Positions 51,772-61,026 of a stretch of DNA of 64,000 bases are shown here, in pieces (position 1 is the stretch's first letter; every line of letters starts with the position of its first letter). The stretch is taken from the NCBI GenBank assembly GCA_963842155.1, contig CAWJFP010000034.1, positions 62,001 to 126,000 on the forward strand. The letters are read 5' to 3'. A model generated the notes under the pieces. The model was given only the letters and a program-made list of their open reading frames with translations, searched no databases and was not told the DNA's origin. Made by a program: the position numbers and the translations under genes. The DNA comes from CAWJFP01 sp963842155. Its GTDB lineage: Bacteria; Pseudomonadota; Alphaproteobacteria; JACZXZ01.

Positions 51772-53784
51772 ATGCCGGTCGTCATCGGGCTCTGGTGCGC
51801 GGCGGCGCTTCTCCTCACGTCCCTGGTCGCGTTGGCGAGCCTGCGCATGCGCTCCGCGACGGTGATCACCTATGGCGCATGCCTTGCCGCTTCCGTGGTC
51901 GCGTTCGTCACCGCGCTCGCTTCTCTGCTCGCGGGCGGCGCGGTGGCGCCGGCCGTTGTACTCCCCCTCGGCCTGCCTTGGGTCGGCGCTCATTTCCGCC
52001 TCAATTCGCTCGCCTCGTTCTTTCTCGTCGTCGTCAATCTCGGCGGCGGCGCGGCGAGCCTCTACGCCCTCGGCTATGGCCGCCATGAAACGGCACCGCA
52101 ACGCGTGCTGCCGTTCTACCCCGCTTTCCTCGCCGCCATGAATCTCGTCGTCCTTGCCGACGACGCCTTCACCTTCCTCTTCTGCTGGGAGTTCATGTCG
52201 CTGAGCTCCTGGGCGCTCGTCATGGCGCATCATCGCGAGGCCGACAACGCGCGCGCGGGCTACATCTATCTTCTCATGGCGAGCTTCGGCACGCTCATGC
52301 TGCTGCTCGCCTTCGGCCTGCTGGCCGGGGCGGAAGGCGGCTACGCCTTCGCCGCGATGCGCGGCAGCCAGTCCTCGACCATGGTAACCGTGCTGGTCCT
52401 GCTGCTCGTGCTTTTCGGCGCCGGCTCGAAGGCCGGGCTCGTGCCGCTGCATGTCTGGCTGCCCTTGGCCCATCCGGCGGCACCAAGCCATGTTTCGGCG
52501 CTGATGAGCGGCGTCATGACCAAAGTCGCCGTCTACGGCTTCATCCGCATCGTCTTCGACCTGCTGGGCGAGCCGAGCTGGTGGTCGAGCATGGTCGTGC
52601 TGGCGCTGGCCGCGGCGACCGCGCTCTTGGGCGTGCTCTACGCTCTGATGCAGCATGATCTCAAGCGGTTGCTCGCCTATCACACGGTCGAGAATATCGG
52701 CATCATCTTCATCGGCCTCGGGCTGGCGCTCGCCTTTCGCGCGAACGGGATGGAGCGCGCCGCCGCGCTCGCCCTTGCCGCGGCCCTGTTCCATGTCTTC
52801 AATCATTCGCTTTTCAAGAGCCTGCTGTTCTTCGGCGCCGGCGCGGTGCTGGCCGGCACGGGCGAGCGCGACATGGAGCGGCTGGGCGGCCTCATCCATC
52901 GCATGCCGCTCGCGAGCTTCGCCTTCCTCGTCGGCTGCGTCGCCATTTCGGCGCTGCCGCCGCTCAATGGATTCGTCTCCGAGTGGCTCACTTTCCAGGC
53001 CATCCTTCTGAGCCCGGCGCTGCCGCAATGGGGTCTGAAGATCCTGATTCCCTCCGTCGGCGCGCTCCTGGCGTTGTCGGCGGCGCTCGCCGCGGCCTGC
53101 TTCGTCAAGGCCTTCGGGATCACCTTCCTCGGCCGGCCGCGCTCGCCGGCCGTGGCGAAGGCGGGCGAGGCGGATCGCTTCTCGCTAGGCGCCATGTTCT
53201 TCCTCGCGGCGCTCTGCCTGCTGGCGGGCATCCTGCCCGGCCCGGTGATCGACGCGTTGGCGCCGATCTGCCGCAGCCTCGTCGGCGGCAGCATGCCCCT
53301 GCAGTCGGGCATTCCCTGGTTGGCGATCGCGCCAATCACCGAAAGCCGCAGCTCCTATGACGGCATGCTCGTCTTCCTCTTCATCGGCCTCTCGTCGCTG
53401 CTCTCGGCCTACGCCATTCATCGCCTCGCCTCGCGCGCCCTGCGGCGCGCGCCGGCCTGGGACTGCGGCTATCCCGATCCGAGCCCGTTGACCCAGTACA
53501 GCGCGACCAGCTTCGCGCAGCCGATCCGCCGCGTCTTCGGCAGCGTGCTGTTCCGCGCGCGCGAGGAGGTGGAGATGCCGCCGCCCGGCGACATGCGCGC
53601 CGCGCTGTACCATGTCGAGCTGCAGGATCCCGTCTGGGATTGGCTCTACGCGCCGCTGGCCCGCGGCGTGAGCCTGGTCGCGGAGCGCTTCAATCATCTC
53701 CAGTTCCTCACGATCCGGCAGTATCTGAGCCTCGTCTTCGTGGCCCTCGTGCTGCTTCTCCTGGTCTTGGCGCTATGGCTCTGA
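51772..53784 (+). CDS. hyfB: Hydrogenase-4 component B-like (NuoL/Mrp type) membrane subunit
   Basis: 670 residues, about 16 membrane spans, of the proton-translocating NuoL/M/N-Mrp family. Typical features are the Glu in LFCWEFMSLSSWALV, the lysine in SKAGLVPLHVWLPLAHP, HVSALMSGVMTKVAVYGFIRI and a further lysine in HDLKRLLAYHTVENIG. The C-terminal part is extended as in HyfB/HycC. It would pump ions in the membrane arm. It overlaps the next gene by 10 bases. The gene symbol follows homology to Hyf; the complex is probably not an active hydrogenase (see the large subunit). Confidence 0.9.
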   Translation: MPVVIGLWCAAALLLTSLVALASLRMRSATVITYGACLAASVVAFVTALASLLAGGAVAPAVVLPLGLPWVGAHFRLNSLASFFLVVVNLGGGAASLYALGYGRHETAPQRVLPFYPAFLAAMNLVVLADDAFTFLFCWEFMSLSSWALVMAHHREADNARAGYIYLLMASFGTLMLLLAFGLLAGAEGGYAFAAMRGSQSSTMVTVLVLLLVLFGAGSKAGLVPLHVWLPLAHPAAPSHVSALMSGVMTKVAVYGFIRIVFDLLGEPSWWSSMVVLALAAATALLGVLYALMQHDLKRLLAYHTVENIGIIFIGLGLALAFRANGMERAAALALAAALFHVFNHSLFKSLLFFGAGAVLAGTGERDMERLGGLIHRMPLASFAFLVGCVAISALPPLNGFVSEWLTFQAILLSPALPQWGLKILIPSVGALLALSAALAAACFVKAFGITFLGRPRSPAVAKAGEADRFSLGAMFFLAALCLLAGILPGPVIDALAPICRSLVGGSMPLQSGIPWLAIAPITESRSSYDGMLVFLFIGLSSLLSAYAIHRLASRALRRAPAWDCGYPDPSPLTQYSATSFAQPIRRVFGSVLFRAREEVEMPPPGDMRAALYHVELQDPVWDWLYAPLARGVSLVAERFNHLQFLTIRQYLSLVFVALVLLLLVLALWL

Positions 53785-54731
53785 TCCACGATCTCGCCGT
53801 TCAAGGCATGCAGATGCTGCTGGTTCTGCTGCTCGCGCCGGCGCTTCTCGGCCTCGTGCGCAAGGTGAAGGCGCGCCTTCTGCGTCGTCGCGGCGCGCCG
53901 ATCCTGCAGCCTTATCGCGATCTGCTGCGGCTGCTGCGCAAGGAGGTGGTGCTGGCGGAGAATGCGAGCTGGCTGTTCCGCGTCACGCCCTATCTGATCT
54001 TCGCCGCGACCTGGGTGGCCGCGGCGCTCGTGCCGACCTTCGCCACGGGGCTCCTCTTCAGCTGGTTGGGCGACCTCATCGCCATCATCGCCCTTCTTGG
54101 CGCGGCGCGTTTCTTCCTGGCGCTCGCCGGAATGGACGTCGGCACCAGCTTCGGGGGCATCGGCTCCAGCCGCGAGGTGATGATCGCCTCACTCGCCGAG
54201 CCGGCGATGATGATGATCGTGTTCACGCTCGCGCTGATCGCGGGCTCGACGCAGCTCTCGACGATGGCGGTGTTCATGGCGTCGCCCGCGGTCGGATTGC
54301 GCGTATCGTTGGGACTGGCGCTCATCGCTCTCGTCATCGTCGCCATCGCGGAGAACGGACGCATCCCGGTCGACAATCCGGCCACCCATCTCGAGCTCAC
54401 CATGGTGCATGAGGCGATGCTGCTAGAATATTCGGGGCGTCATCTGGCGCTGATCGAACTCGCCGCCGCGCTCAAGCTGCTGCTCTACCTCTCGTTGATC
54501 GGCTGCCTCTTCCTTCCCTGGGGGATGGCCCGCGCGGGCGAGGGCGCGGCACCCGAGCTTATCGGCATGCTCGTCTATCTTGCCAAGCTTGCCGCCGTCG
54601 GCGTGGTCCTCGCGATTTTCGAAACCACGGTCGCCAAGATGCGTGTCTTCCGGGTGCCCGAGTTCCTTGGCGCCGCCTTGATGCTCGGGCTCCTGGCGAC
54701 GCTCCTGCGCTTCGTCTCCGGGGGCTTCTAG
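53775..54731 (+). CDS. hyfC: Hydrogenase-4 component C-like (NuoH type) membrane subunit
   Basis: 318 residues, about eight spans, NuoH/HycD family: RRGAPILQPYRDLLRLLRKE after the first helix (the quinone-site loop of NuoH), and ENGRIPVDNPATHLELTMVHEAM, the highly conserved NuoH/HyfC loop. It joins the membrane arm to the peripheral subunits. It overlaps the hyfB-like gene and ends directly before the hyfE-like gene. Confidence 0.92.
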   Translation: MALIHDLAVQGMQMLLVLLLAPALLGLVRKVKARLLRRRGAPILQPYRDLLRLLRKEVVLAENASWLFRVTPYLIFAATWVAAALVPTFATGLLFSWLGDLIAIIALLGAARFFLALAGMDVGTSFGGIGSSREVMIASLAEPAMMMIVFTLALIAGSTQLSTMAVFMASPAVGLRVSLGLALIALVIVAIAENGRIPVDNPATHLELTMVHEAMLLEYSGRHLALIELAAALKLLLYLSLIGCLFLPWGMARAGEGAAPELIGMLVYLAKLAAVGVVLAIFETTVAKMRVFRVPEFLGAALMLGLLATLLRFVSGGF

Positions 54732-55394
54732 ATGAGCCGCCTCGCCTTCGACATCTCCCACCTGCTTGCCGGCGGCCTCGTCCTCATGAGCTTCGTGCTG
54801 CTCTATCAGGATCGCCTTTACGCGCTGCTCAACGCCTACGCCCTCCACGCTCTGACCTTGTCGCTCGCCGTCGCCTGGCAGGCCTTCGTGCAAGACGCTC
54901 CGCACCTCTATGTGACGGCGTTCCTCGCGCTCGGCTTCAAGGCCGTCGCCATTCCGATCGCTTTGCGCCGGATTGTGCAGCGGCTCGGCATCCATCGCGA
55001 GATCGAGCCGGTGGTCGGCGTCGGCCTGACCATGCTCGCCGGCATGGCGCTGGTGGCGCTGTCGATGGTGGTGATGCTGCGCGTGACCGGCGGGGAAACG
55101 CCGATCGCGCGCGAGGATCTCGCCTTCGCGCTCGCCGTCCTGCTGCTCGGCCTCCTGATGATGGTGACGCGGCGCAACGCCGTGAGCCAGGTGGTGGGCT
55201 TCATGTCGCTTGAGAACGGGTTGGTGCTCGCCGCGACCGGTGCCAAGGGCATGCCGCTTGTCGTCGAGATCAGCGTGGCCTTCTCGATCCTTATCGCCTT
55301 CATCGTCATCGGCATCTTTCTCTTCCGCATCCGCGAGCGCTTCGACACGGTGGACGTTGGCGCGCTCGAGCAGTTCCGCGGAGACCGTCTATGA
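54732..55394 (+). CDS. hyfE: Hydrogenase-4 component E-like (NuoK type) membrane subunit
   Basis: 220 residues, six to seven spans, with the NuoK-like GFMSLENGLVLAATGAKGMPLVVE region holding the conserved Glu. HyfE combines NuoK-like and extra helices. It starts immediately after the hyfC-like stop and overlaps the next gene by 4 bases, giving tight coupling. Confidence 0.9.
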   Translation: MSRLAFDISHLLAGGLVLMSFVLLYQDRLYALLNAYALHALTLSLAVAWQAFVQDAPHLYVTAFLALGFKAVAIPIALRRIVQRLGIHREIEPVVGVGLTMLAGMALVALSMVVMLRVTGGETPIAREDLAFALAVLLLGLLMMVTRRNAVSQVVGFMSLENGLVLAATGAKGMPLVVEISVAFSILIAFIVIGIFLFRIRERFDTVDVGALEQFRGDRL

Positions 55395-56842
55395 TGGCAA
55401 GCTCCTTCGGCTGGACGGACGGGGTGCTGCTGGTGCCGCTTGGCGCGGCGGCGCTTCTCGCATGCCTGCCGGGCTATCGGCTTGCCGCGGCCCTCAACGT
55501 CGCGGCGACTTTTCTGACGCTGCTCGGCGCATTGGCGCTGCTTTTCGGCGCGCATCCCGCGCCGAGCCGATATCTGCTCGTCGACGACCTCAACGTCGTG
55601 TTCATCGCGCTCAACAGTTTCGTCGGCTTCACCACCAGCGTCTTCAGCGCAAGCTACGTCGCCCACGAGCTGGAGATCGGCCGGCTGACGCCCGCCTATC
55701 TGCGCTTCTATCACGCCATGTACCAGATCCTCATGTTCGCCATGACTCTGGCGCTGGTCGCGAACAACATCGGGCTGATGTGGGTCGCCATCGAGATCGC
55801 CACCCTGACCACCGTGATGATGGTAGGGATCTATCGCACCCATGAGGCGCTTGAAGCGGCCTGGAAATACTTCATCCTCGGCAGCATCGGCATCGCGCTC
55901 GCGCTCTTCGGCACGATTCTCGTCTACGTCGCGGCGGAGCCGGTGATCGGCGAGGGCCTCGATTCGATGGTATGGACGGAGCTCGTTCGCCGCGCGTCGT
56001 CCTTCGATCCGACGCTGTTGAACGTCGCCTTCGTCTTCCTGCTTCTCGGCTACGGCACCAAGGTCGGCCTCGCGCCGCTCCACGCCTGGCTGCCCGACGC
56101 CCATGCCGAAGGCCCGACGCCGATCTCGGCGGTGCTCTCGGGGCTGCTCCTCAACGTGGCGCTCTATGCGGTGCTGCGCTTCAAGATGCTGATGACCGCG
56201 AACGCGGCGGCGCTGGCGCCCGGCCCGCTCATGGTGAGCCTGGGGCTCGTCTCGCTCGTCTTCGCCGCCTTCATGCTCTATCGCCGCCGCGACATCAAGC
56301 GGCTGTTCGCCTATTCGTCGATCGAGCATATGGGGATCATCGTCTTCGCCTTCGGCATGGGCGGCCCGCTGGCGAACTTCGCCGGGCTTCTGCATATGAC
56401 CATGCACAGCCTCACCAAATCCGGCATTTTCTTCGTCACCGGCCATATCACCCAGGTCAAGGGCACGCAGCGCATCAGCGAGATCGGCGGCCTCACCGAA
56501 ACGCATCCCTGGCTCGGCTGGAGCCTGGTTCTGGGCGTCGTCGCGATCGCCGGGCTGCCGCCGCTCGGCATCTTCATGAGCGAGTTTCTGGTGGTGAGCT
56601 CGACTTTCGCCCGCTCGCCGATTCTCGCCATTGTCCTCGTCTTCGGCCTGCTGATCGCCTTCGGGGCGCTGCTCTTGCGGTTGAACGGCCTCGCATTCGG
56701 CGAGCCGCGCGGCGCCACGACGCCGGTGAAGGCGTCCTACGCGCCGCTTTGCGCGCATCTTGCACTGGTCTTCGCCGCCGGCATCTATTTGCCGCCGCAG
56801 CTCGTGATCTGGTTCCAGCATGTCTCGAGGCTCCTGGGATGA
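55391..56842 (+). CDS. hyfF: Hydrogenase-4 component F-like (NuoN/M type) membrane subunit
   Basis: 483 residues, about 13-14 spans, a second ion-pumping antiporter-like subunit: IGLMWVAIEIATLTTVMMVG, GYGTKVGLAPLHAWLPDAHAE (lysine and Pro helix break), ISAVLSGLLLNVALYAVLRF and the IKRLFAYSSIEHMGI lysine. Together with the B-like subunit it gives the complex two antiporter-type modules; a third (HyfD) is absent. It overlaps the E-like gene by 4 bases. Confidence 0.92.
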   Translation: MMASSFGWTDGVLLVPLGAAALLACLPGYRLAAALNVAATFLTLLGALALLFGAHPAPSRYLLVDDLNVVFIALNSFVGFTTSVFSASYVAHELEIGRLTPAYLRFYHAMYQILMFAMTLALVANNIGLMWVAIEIATLTTVMMVGIYRTHEALEAAWKYFILGSIGIALALFGTILVYVAAEPVIGEGLDSMVWTELVRRASSFDPTLLNVAFVFLLLGYGTKVGLAPLHAWLPDAHAEGPTPISAVLSGLLLNVALYAVLRFKMLMTANAAALAPGPLMVSLGLVSLVFAAFMLYRRRDIKRLFAYSSIEHMGIIVFAFGMGGPLANFAGLLHMTMHSLTKSGIFFVTGHITQVKGTQRISEIGGLTETHPWLGWSLVLGVVAIAGLPPLGIFMSEFLVVSSTFARSPILAIVLVFGLLIAFGALLLRLNGLAFGEPRGATTPVKASYAPLCAHLALVFAAGIYLPPQLVIWFQHVSRLLG

Positions 56843-56858
56843 CCATGGGAAACGGCGC

Positions 56859-58382
56859 ATGACGGTGCTCGACGGGCTGATCGCTAGCGGTAGGCGGATC
56901 GACGCGCAGCGGCCCTGGCCGCGCGCCGTCGTCGATGCCGCTGGCTGGCGGCTTGCCGCCGATCGCCTGCAGGAGGGCCTATTGACCTTGGTCGCGCTTT
57001 GGGGCGATCGCGGCGCCGTGCATATGGCGCTATGCGACGAGGCGGCCGGCGCGTTCGGCGTGCTGAGCCTTCACTGCCCGGACGGGCGCTTTCCCTCGGT
57101 AGGCGCGCTGCATCCGCCGGCGATCCGCCTGGAGCGCGCGATCTGCGATCTCTTCGGATTCGAATGCGAAGGCGCGCCCGACGCGCGGCCCTGGCTCGAT
57201 CATGGCAAATGGGGGATGTCGGCGCCGCTTGGCGCCGCGCCGCGGCCGCTGCGCGACGAAGGCACCTCCTACAACTTCCTGCCGGCGGAAGGGGAGGGCC
57301 TGCACCGGATCCCGGTGGGTCCGGTCCATGCCGGCATCATCGAGCCGGGGCATTTCCGCTTCAGCGCCGGCGGCGAGACGGTCGTGCGGCTCGAGGAGCG
57401 TCTCGGCTACGTCCATAAGGGCGTCGAGAAGCTGATGGAAGGCGCCGAGCTCGAACGCGCCGCCAAGCTCGCCGGACGCATCTCGGGAGACAGCGCGGTC
57501 GCCTATGCGATCGCGTTTGCGCAAGCCGCGGAGGCGGCGCTCGGCGTCGAAGTCCCGGCGCGCGCCCGCTGGCTGCGCGCGCTGATGGCCGAGCTCGAGC
57601 GGCTGGCCAACCATTTCGGCGATATCGGCGCGATCTGCAACGACGCGGCCTTCGCTCTCATGCAGGCCCACTGCGCCGTGCTGCGCGAGCGCGTGCTGCG
57701 CGCGGCCGATGCGGCGTTCGGCCACCGGCTGATGCGCGATTGCGTGGTGCCGGGCGGCGTCGCGGTCGATCCGGCGGGGGTCGGGATCGCCTCCATCCGC
57801 GTCCTCCTAGGCGCGGCGCGGCGAAGCTTTCCCGCTTTGGTGCAGCTCTACGACAATACCGCCTCGCTGCTCGACCGCACCGTCGGGACCGGTATCCTGC
57901 GCCCGGCACTGGCGCGGCAGTTCGGAGCGGGCGGCTATGTCGGCCGCGCCTCTGGCCGCGCCTTCGACGCACGCCGCAGCCCGGGCTACCCGCCCTATGG
58001 AGAGTTGAAATTCGAGCTGCCGCTGCGCCAGGAGGGCGACGTCAACGCACGCGTCTGGGTTCGCATCCGCGAGGTCGAGCAGAGCCTGGATCTGGTGGAC
58101 CAGATTCTCGTCGGCCTGCCGGCAGGCCCGCTCCGCGCGGACTTGCCCAAAATGAGCGGGGCCGAGCCCCGCGAGGGCGTAGCCCTGGTCGAAGGCTTCC
58201 GCGGCGACGTCTTCGCCTGGCTCCGGCTCGATCGCGACGGCAAGGTCGAGCGCTGCCATCTCCGCGATCCATCCTGGTTCCAATGGCCGCTTCTCGAGGC
58301 GGCGATCGAAGGCAACATCGTCGCCGATTTCCCGCTGTGCAACAAATCCTTCAATTGCTCCTATTCGGGCCACGATCTCTGA
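56859..58382 (+). CDS. Hydrogenase-4 component G-like large subunit lacking Ni-Fe ligands (Ehr type)
   Basis: 507 residues with the NuoC-NuoD fusion plan of HycE/HyfG: a NuoC-like part (about 20-110; RLERAICDLFG), then GPVHAGIIEPGHFRF and ERLGYVHKGVEKLMEG of the NuoD part. In active NiFe enzymes two CxxC pairs bind the metals. Here the first is RISGDSAVAY (207-216), with Ser where Cys is expected. The C-terminal pair is FNCSYSGHDL (498-507) instead of DPCxxCTD. A Ni-Fe centre therefore cannot form. This matches energy-converting hydrogenase-related (Ehr) complexes, whose reaction is unknown. The gene starts 16 bases after the F-like stop. Confidence 0.88.
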   Translation: MTVLDGLIASGRRIDAQRPWPRAVVDAAGWRLAADRLQEGLLTLVALWGDRGAVHMALCDEAAGAFGVLSLHCPDGRFPSVGALHPPAIRLERAICDLFGFECEGAPDARPWLDHGKWGMSAPLGAAPRPLRDEGTSYNFLPAEGEGLHRIPVGPVHAGIIEPGHFRFSAGGETVVRLEERLGYVHKGVEKLMEGAELERAAKLAGRISGDSAVAYAIAFAQAAEAALGVEVPARARWLRALMAELERLANHFGDIGAICNDAAFALMQAHCAVLRERVLRAADAAFGHRLMRDCVVPGGVAVDPAGVGIASIRVLLGAARRSFPALVQLYDNTASLLDRTVGTGILRPALARQFGAGGYVGRASGRAFDARRSPGYPPYGELKFELPLRQEGDVNARVWVRIREVEQSLDLVDQILVGLPAGPLRADLPKMSGAEPREGVALVEGFRGDVFAWLRLDRDGKVERCHLRDPSWFQWPLLEAAIEGNIVADFPLCNKSFNCSYSGHDL

Positions 58383-58394
58383 GGGCATGCGGCC

Positions 58395-58901
58395 ATGCGC
58401 AAGCATCTGTTCGAAGGAATGATCCGGTTGCCGCTTACCGAGCCGGCGCCCCAGCCCGACGATGCCGCGCTCGCGGAGCTGGCGGCGGCGCTCGATCGCG
58501 CGGCGCGGCGGCGGCTCGGCCGCAGCCTGGCCATTCGCGAGGTCGATGCCGGCTCCTGCAATGGCTGCGAACTGGAGATCCACGCGCTCGACAACGCGTT
58601 CTACGATCTGGAGCGTTTCGGCCTTCGTTTCGTGGCGTCGCCCCGTCACGCCGATGTGTTGATTGTGACCGGGCCTGTGACGAAGAACATGCGCGAGGCG
58701 TTGGAGCGGACCTACCGCGCGACGCCCAATCCCAAATGGGTCGTGGCCTTGGGCGATTGCGCGGCCGACGGCGGAATGTTCGCCGGAAGCTATGCCTGCG
58801 TGGGCGGCGTGGCCTCGGTCGTCCCGGTCGATCTCCATATCCGCGGCTGCCCGCCGAAGCCCGAGCAAATCCTCAAGGGCTTGCTCGCCTTGCTCGCTTG
58901 A
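58395..58901 (+). CDS. Hydrogenase-4 component I-like (NuoB type) iron-sulfur subunit
   Basis: 168 residues. The cluster N2-type cysteines are present: Cys55 and Cys58 (AGSCNGCELE), Cys122 (GDCAADGG) and Cys152 (RGCPPKPEQI). So this subunit should still carry a 4Fe-4S cluster next to the altered large subunit. It starts 12 bases after the large-subunit stop and is the last gene of the cluster. No ferredoxin-type HyfA/HyfH gene, maturation endopeptidase or hyp gene follows. Confidence 0.92.
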   Translation: MRKHLFEGMIRLPLTEPAPQPDDAALAELAAALDRAARRRLGRSLAIREVDAGSCNGCELEIHALDNAFYDLERFGLRFVASPRHADVLIVTGPVTKNMREALERTYRATPNPKWVVALGDCAADGGMFAGSYACVGGVASVVPVDLHIRGCPPKPEQILKGLLALLA

Positions 58902-58948
58902 GCTTCCGGTCTATCAAATGCAACCGGATTATGCTCTAGGCTCACCCC

Positions 58949-59437
58949 ATGCCCAAAGTCAGCGCCGGCCTGCTGCTTTATCGCCGACGAGAGGGCACCC
59001 TCGAGCTGTTGCTCGTCCATCCCGGCGGCCCTTTCTGGGCCAAGAAGGACCTCGGCGCCTGGTCGATTCCGAAGGGCGAGGCTGCGCCGGGCGAGGATTT
59101 GCTGGCGCGCGCCAAGCAGGAATTCCAGGAGGAAACGGGGTTCGCCGCCGAAGGCGCGTTCGAGCCGCTTTTGCCGGTCAGCCAAGCCGGCGGCAAGCTG
59201 GTTCATGCTTGGGCGGTCGAGGGCGATTGCGATGCCGATGCGATCGCGAGCAACAGCTTTACCATCGAATGGCCGCCACGCTCCGGCCGCAGCCGCGAAT
59301 TTCCCGAAGTCGACAAGGCGGCCTGGTTCGATGTCCCCGCCGCGCGGCGCAAGATCAACAAGGGCCAGCTGGCGCTGCTGGATCAGCTGGAGGAACTGCT
59401 GCGGAGCCGCGACGGCGCGCCGCGCAGCGCACCATAA
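58949..59437 (+). CDS. Nudix hydrolase
   Basis: 162 residues. The Nudix box lies at residues 43-65 (Gly43, Glu49, then QEFQEETGF), with Gln57 where the consensus has Arg. The N-terminus MPKVSAGLLLYRRREG and the segment FWAKKDLGAWSIPKGE match the branch of Nudix proteins that act on dinucleotide polyphosphates or NTPs; the substrate cannot be set. It is 47 bases after the Ehr cluster and could be on the same transcript. It converges on msrA with 6 bases between the two genes. Confidence 0.88.
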   Translation: MPKVSAGLLLYRRREGTLELLLVHPGGPFWAKKDLGAWSIPKGEAAPGEDLLARAKQEFQEETGFAAEGAFEPLLPVSQAGGKLVHAWAVEGDCDADAIASNSFTIEWPPRSGRSREFPEVDKAAWFDVPAARRKINKGQLALLDQLEELLRSRDGAPRSAP

Positions 59438-59443
59438 GCATTG

Positions 59444-60067
59444 TCAGGGCGCGCTCCATAGCTCGCGGAGCCGCTTGTCGCGCCCACAGCCATAGCGATA
59501 AAGCTGGTATTTGACTGGATTCTTCAGATGGTATTTCTGGTGATAATCCTCGGCGGGCCAGAAGGTCGAGGCAGGAACGATCTCGGTCACGATCGGCTGG
59601 CCGAAGCGGCCGGATTTCTCGATAGCTGCCTTCGAGGCCTCGGCCAGTTGCTTCTGCTCCTCGCCCGTATAGAAGATCGCCGAGCGGTATTGCGTGCCGT
59701 GATCGCAGAATTGCGCGTCCGCCGTCAGCGGATCGACATTACGCCAGAAGAGATCGAGCAGCTTCGCGTAGCTTACTTTCGTCGGGTCGAAGGTGACCTT
59801 GACGGATTCGGCATGGCCCGTGCCGCCGGCCGAGACTTCTTCATAGGTCGGGTTCGCCTTGTCGCCGCCGGTATAGCCCGAGATCACTGAGACGACGCCC
59901 GGCACATCGTCGAATACCGCCTCCTCGCACCAGAAGCAGCCGCCGGCGAAGATGGCGATTTCGAGCGGTGGTTGGCCCGCGCCCGCGGCGCCCGGTTCGG
60001 CGGCGTTTGCAGCACCCGCGCTCGCCCAGAGCAGTAGCGCCGTCAATATGCTCCCGCGCAACGTCAT
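59444..60067 (-). CDS. msrA: Peptide-methionine (S)-S-oxide reductase, exported
   Basis: 207 residues. A signal peptide is visible (MTLRGSILTALLLWASAG, then NAAEPG), so unlike most MsrA proteins it should act in the periplasm. The catalytic motif GGCFWCEE has Cys44; the resolving Cys is in RYGCGRD near the end. A GAGGAG site 8 bases before 60067 decides the start over an ATG at 60082. It repairs the S form of oxidised methionine, as MsrP does for both forms. It overlaps no gene but lies close after the hydrolase gene on the same strand. Confidence 0.93.
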   Translation of the reverse strand: MTLRGSILTALLLWASAGAANAAEPGAAGAGQPPLEIAIFAGGCFWCEEAVFDDVPGVVSVISGYTGGDKANPTYEEVSAGGTGHAESVKVTFDPTKVSYAKLLDLFWRNVDPLTADAQFCDHGTQYRSAIFYTGEEQKQLAEASKAAIEKSGRFGQPIVTEIVPASTFWPAEDYHQKYHLKNPVKYQLYRYGCGRDKRLRELWSAP

Positions 60068-60078
60068 GGCAACGCTCC

Positions 60079-60993
60079 TCATCCCACGCTCCGCGCGACG
60101 CTCGCGGCGCCTTGCCCGAGAAACGCGGTCACCTTCTCGAGGAAGGCGTCGAGCCGGTCGTGATGGACCCAATGGCCCGCCTTCTCGAAAGTGACGATCT
60201 CGGCGTTGCGGAAATGGCGCGCCCTGCCGTCCTCGAGCGGGTTGGAGGCCCAACTCTCCTTGCCATAGACCAGCAAGGTCGGGCAGGCGATCGCCGCCCA
60301 GAGCTGCTCGACCTCCGCCTGCGCCAGGTCGTAAGGCGGCCAGACGCGGACGTAATTGTCGAACTTCCAGCTATAGGTGCCGTCCTCGTTCTGATTGACA
60401 CCGTGCTGGGTCAGATGGCGCGCCTGCTCGGGCGAGAGATGGCCGTTCGCCTCCTGCATGCGCTTGAAGGCCTCCTCGATCGAGGCATAGCGTCGCGGCA
60501 GGCGTCCGGCGAGACTGCGCTTCGCCTCGATCCAGCCTTGCATGCGCTCGGCGATCGTCTTCCGCGCCTGCTGCCCGAGAACCTTGGGCGACGGCCCCAG
60601 CCCCTCGATCGCGACGAGGCGCCGGACGTTGCCGGGATAGACGGCGGCATAGCGCAAGGCGATGTTGCCGCCGAGCGAATGGGCGATGATGGTGACGGGC
60701 GCCAGCTGCTGCTGATGGATGAGCTGAGCCAGATCGTAGATATAGGCCGCCATGGTGTAGTTGCCGTCGGCCGACCATTGGCTGTCGCCGTGACCGCGCA
60801 AATCGGGCGCGATGATATGCCAGTCTCCCGCGAGCCGCTGAGCGACCCAATCCCAATTGCGGCAATGGTCCTGCCCGCCATGAAGCAGGATCATCGGCGG
60901 CGCGCCGGCATTGCCCCAATCGACATAACGCAGCCGCAGTCGCTGCGAGAAATAGCTGCGCGAGGTCGGGCCGGGGCCCGCATCCTGGATCAT
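60079..60993 (-). CDS. Alpha/beta hydrolase
   Basis: 304 residues. Alpha/beta hydrolase fold with the oxyanion motif LLHGGQDHCRNWDW, the nucleophile elbow AHSLGGN (Ser106) and the catalytic His in KAGHWVHHD near the end. The acid is likely the Asp or Glu in the YGKESWASNP region. No signal peptide. Substrate unknown; many relatives are esterases or C-C hydrolases. The start is uncertain among 60993 (ATG), 61014 (ATG) and 61026 (TTG). It is 11 bases upstream of msrA and probably cotranscribed. Confidence 0.85.
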   Translation of the reverse strand: MIQDAGPGPTSRSYFSQRLRLRYVDWGNAGAPPMILLHGGQDHCRNWDWVAQRLAGDWHIIAPDLRGHGDSQWSADGNYTMAAYIYDLAQLIHQQQLAPVTIIAHSLGGNIALRYAAVYPGNVRRLVAIEGLGPSPKVLGQQARKTIAERMQGWIEAKRSLAGRLPRRYASIEEAFKRMQEANGHLSPEQARHLTQHGVNQNEDGTYSWKFDNYVRVWPPYDLAQAEVEQLWAAIACPTLLVYGKESWASNPLEDGRARHFRNAEIVTFEKAGHWVHHDRLDAFLEKVTAFLGQGAASVARSVG

Positions 60994-61026
60994 CGTCGCT
61001 CGATGCCCCCTCATGTCGGCAGACAA

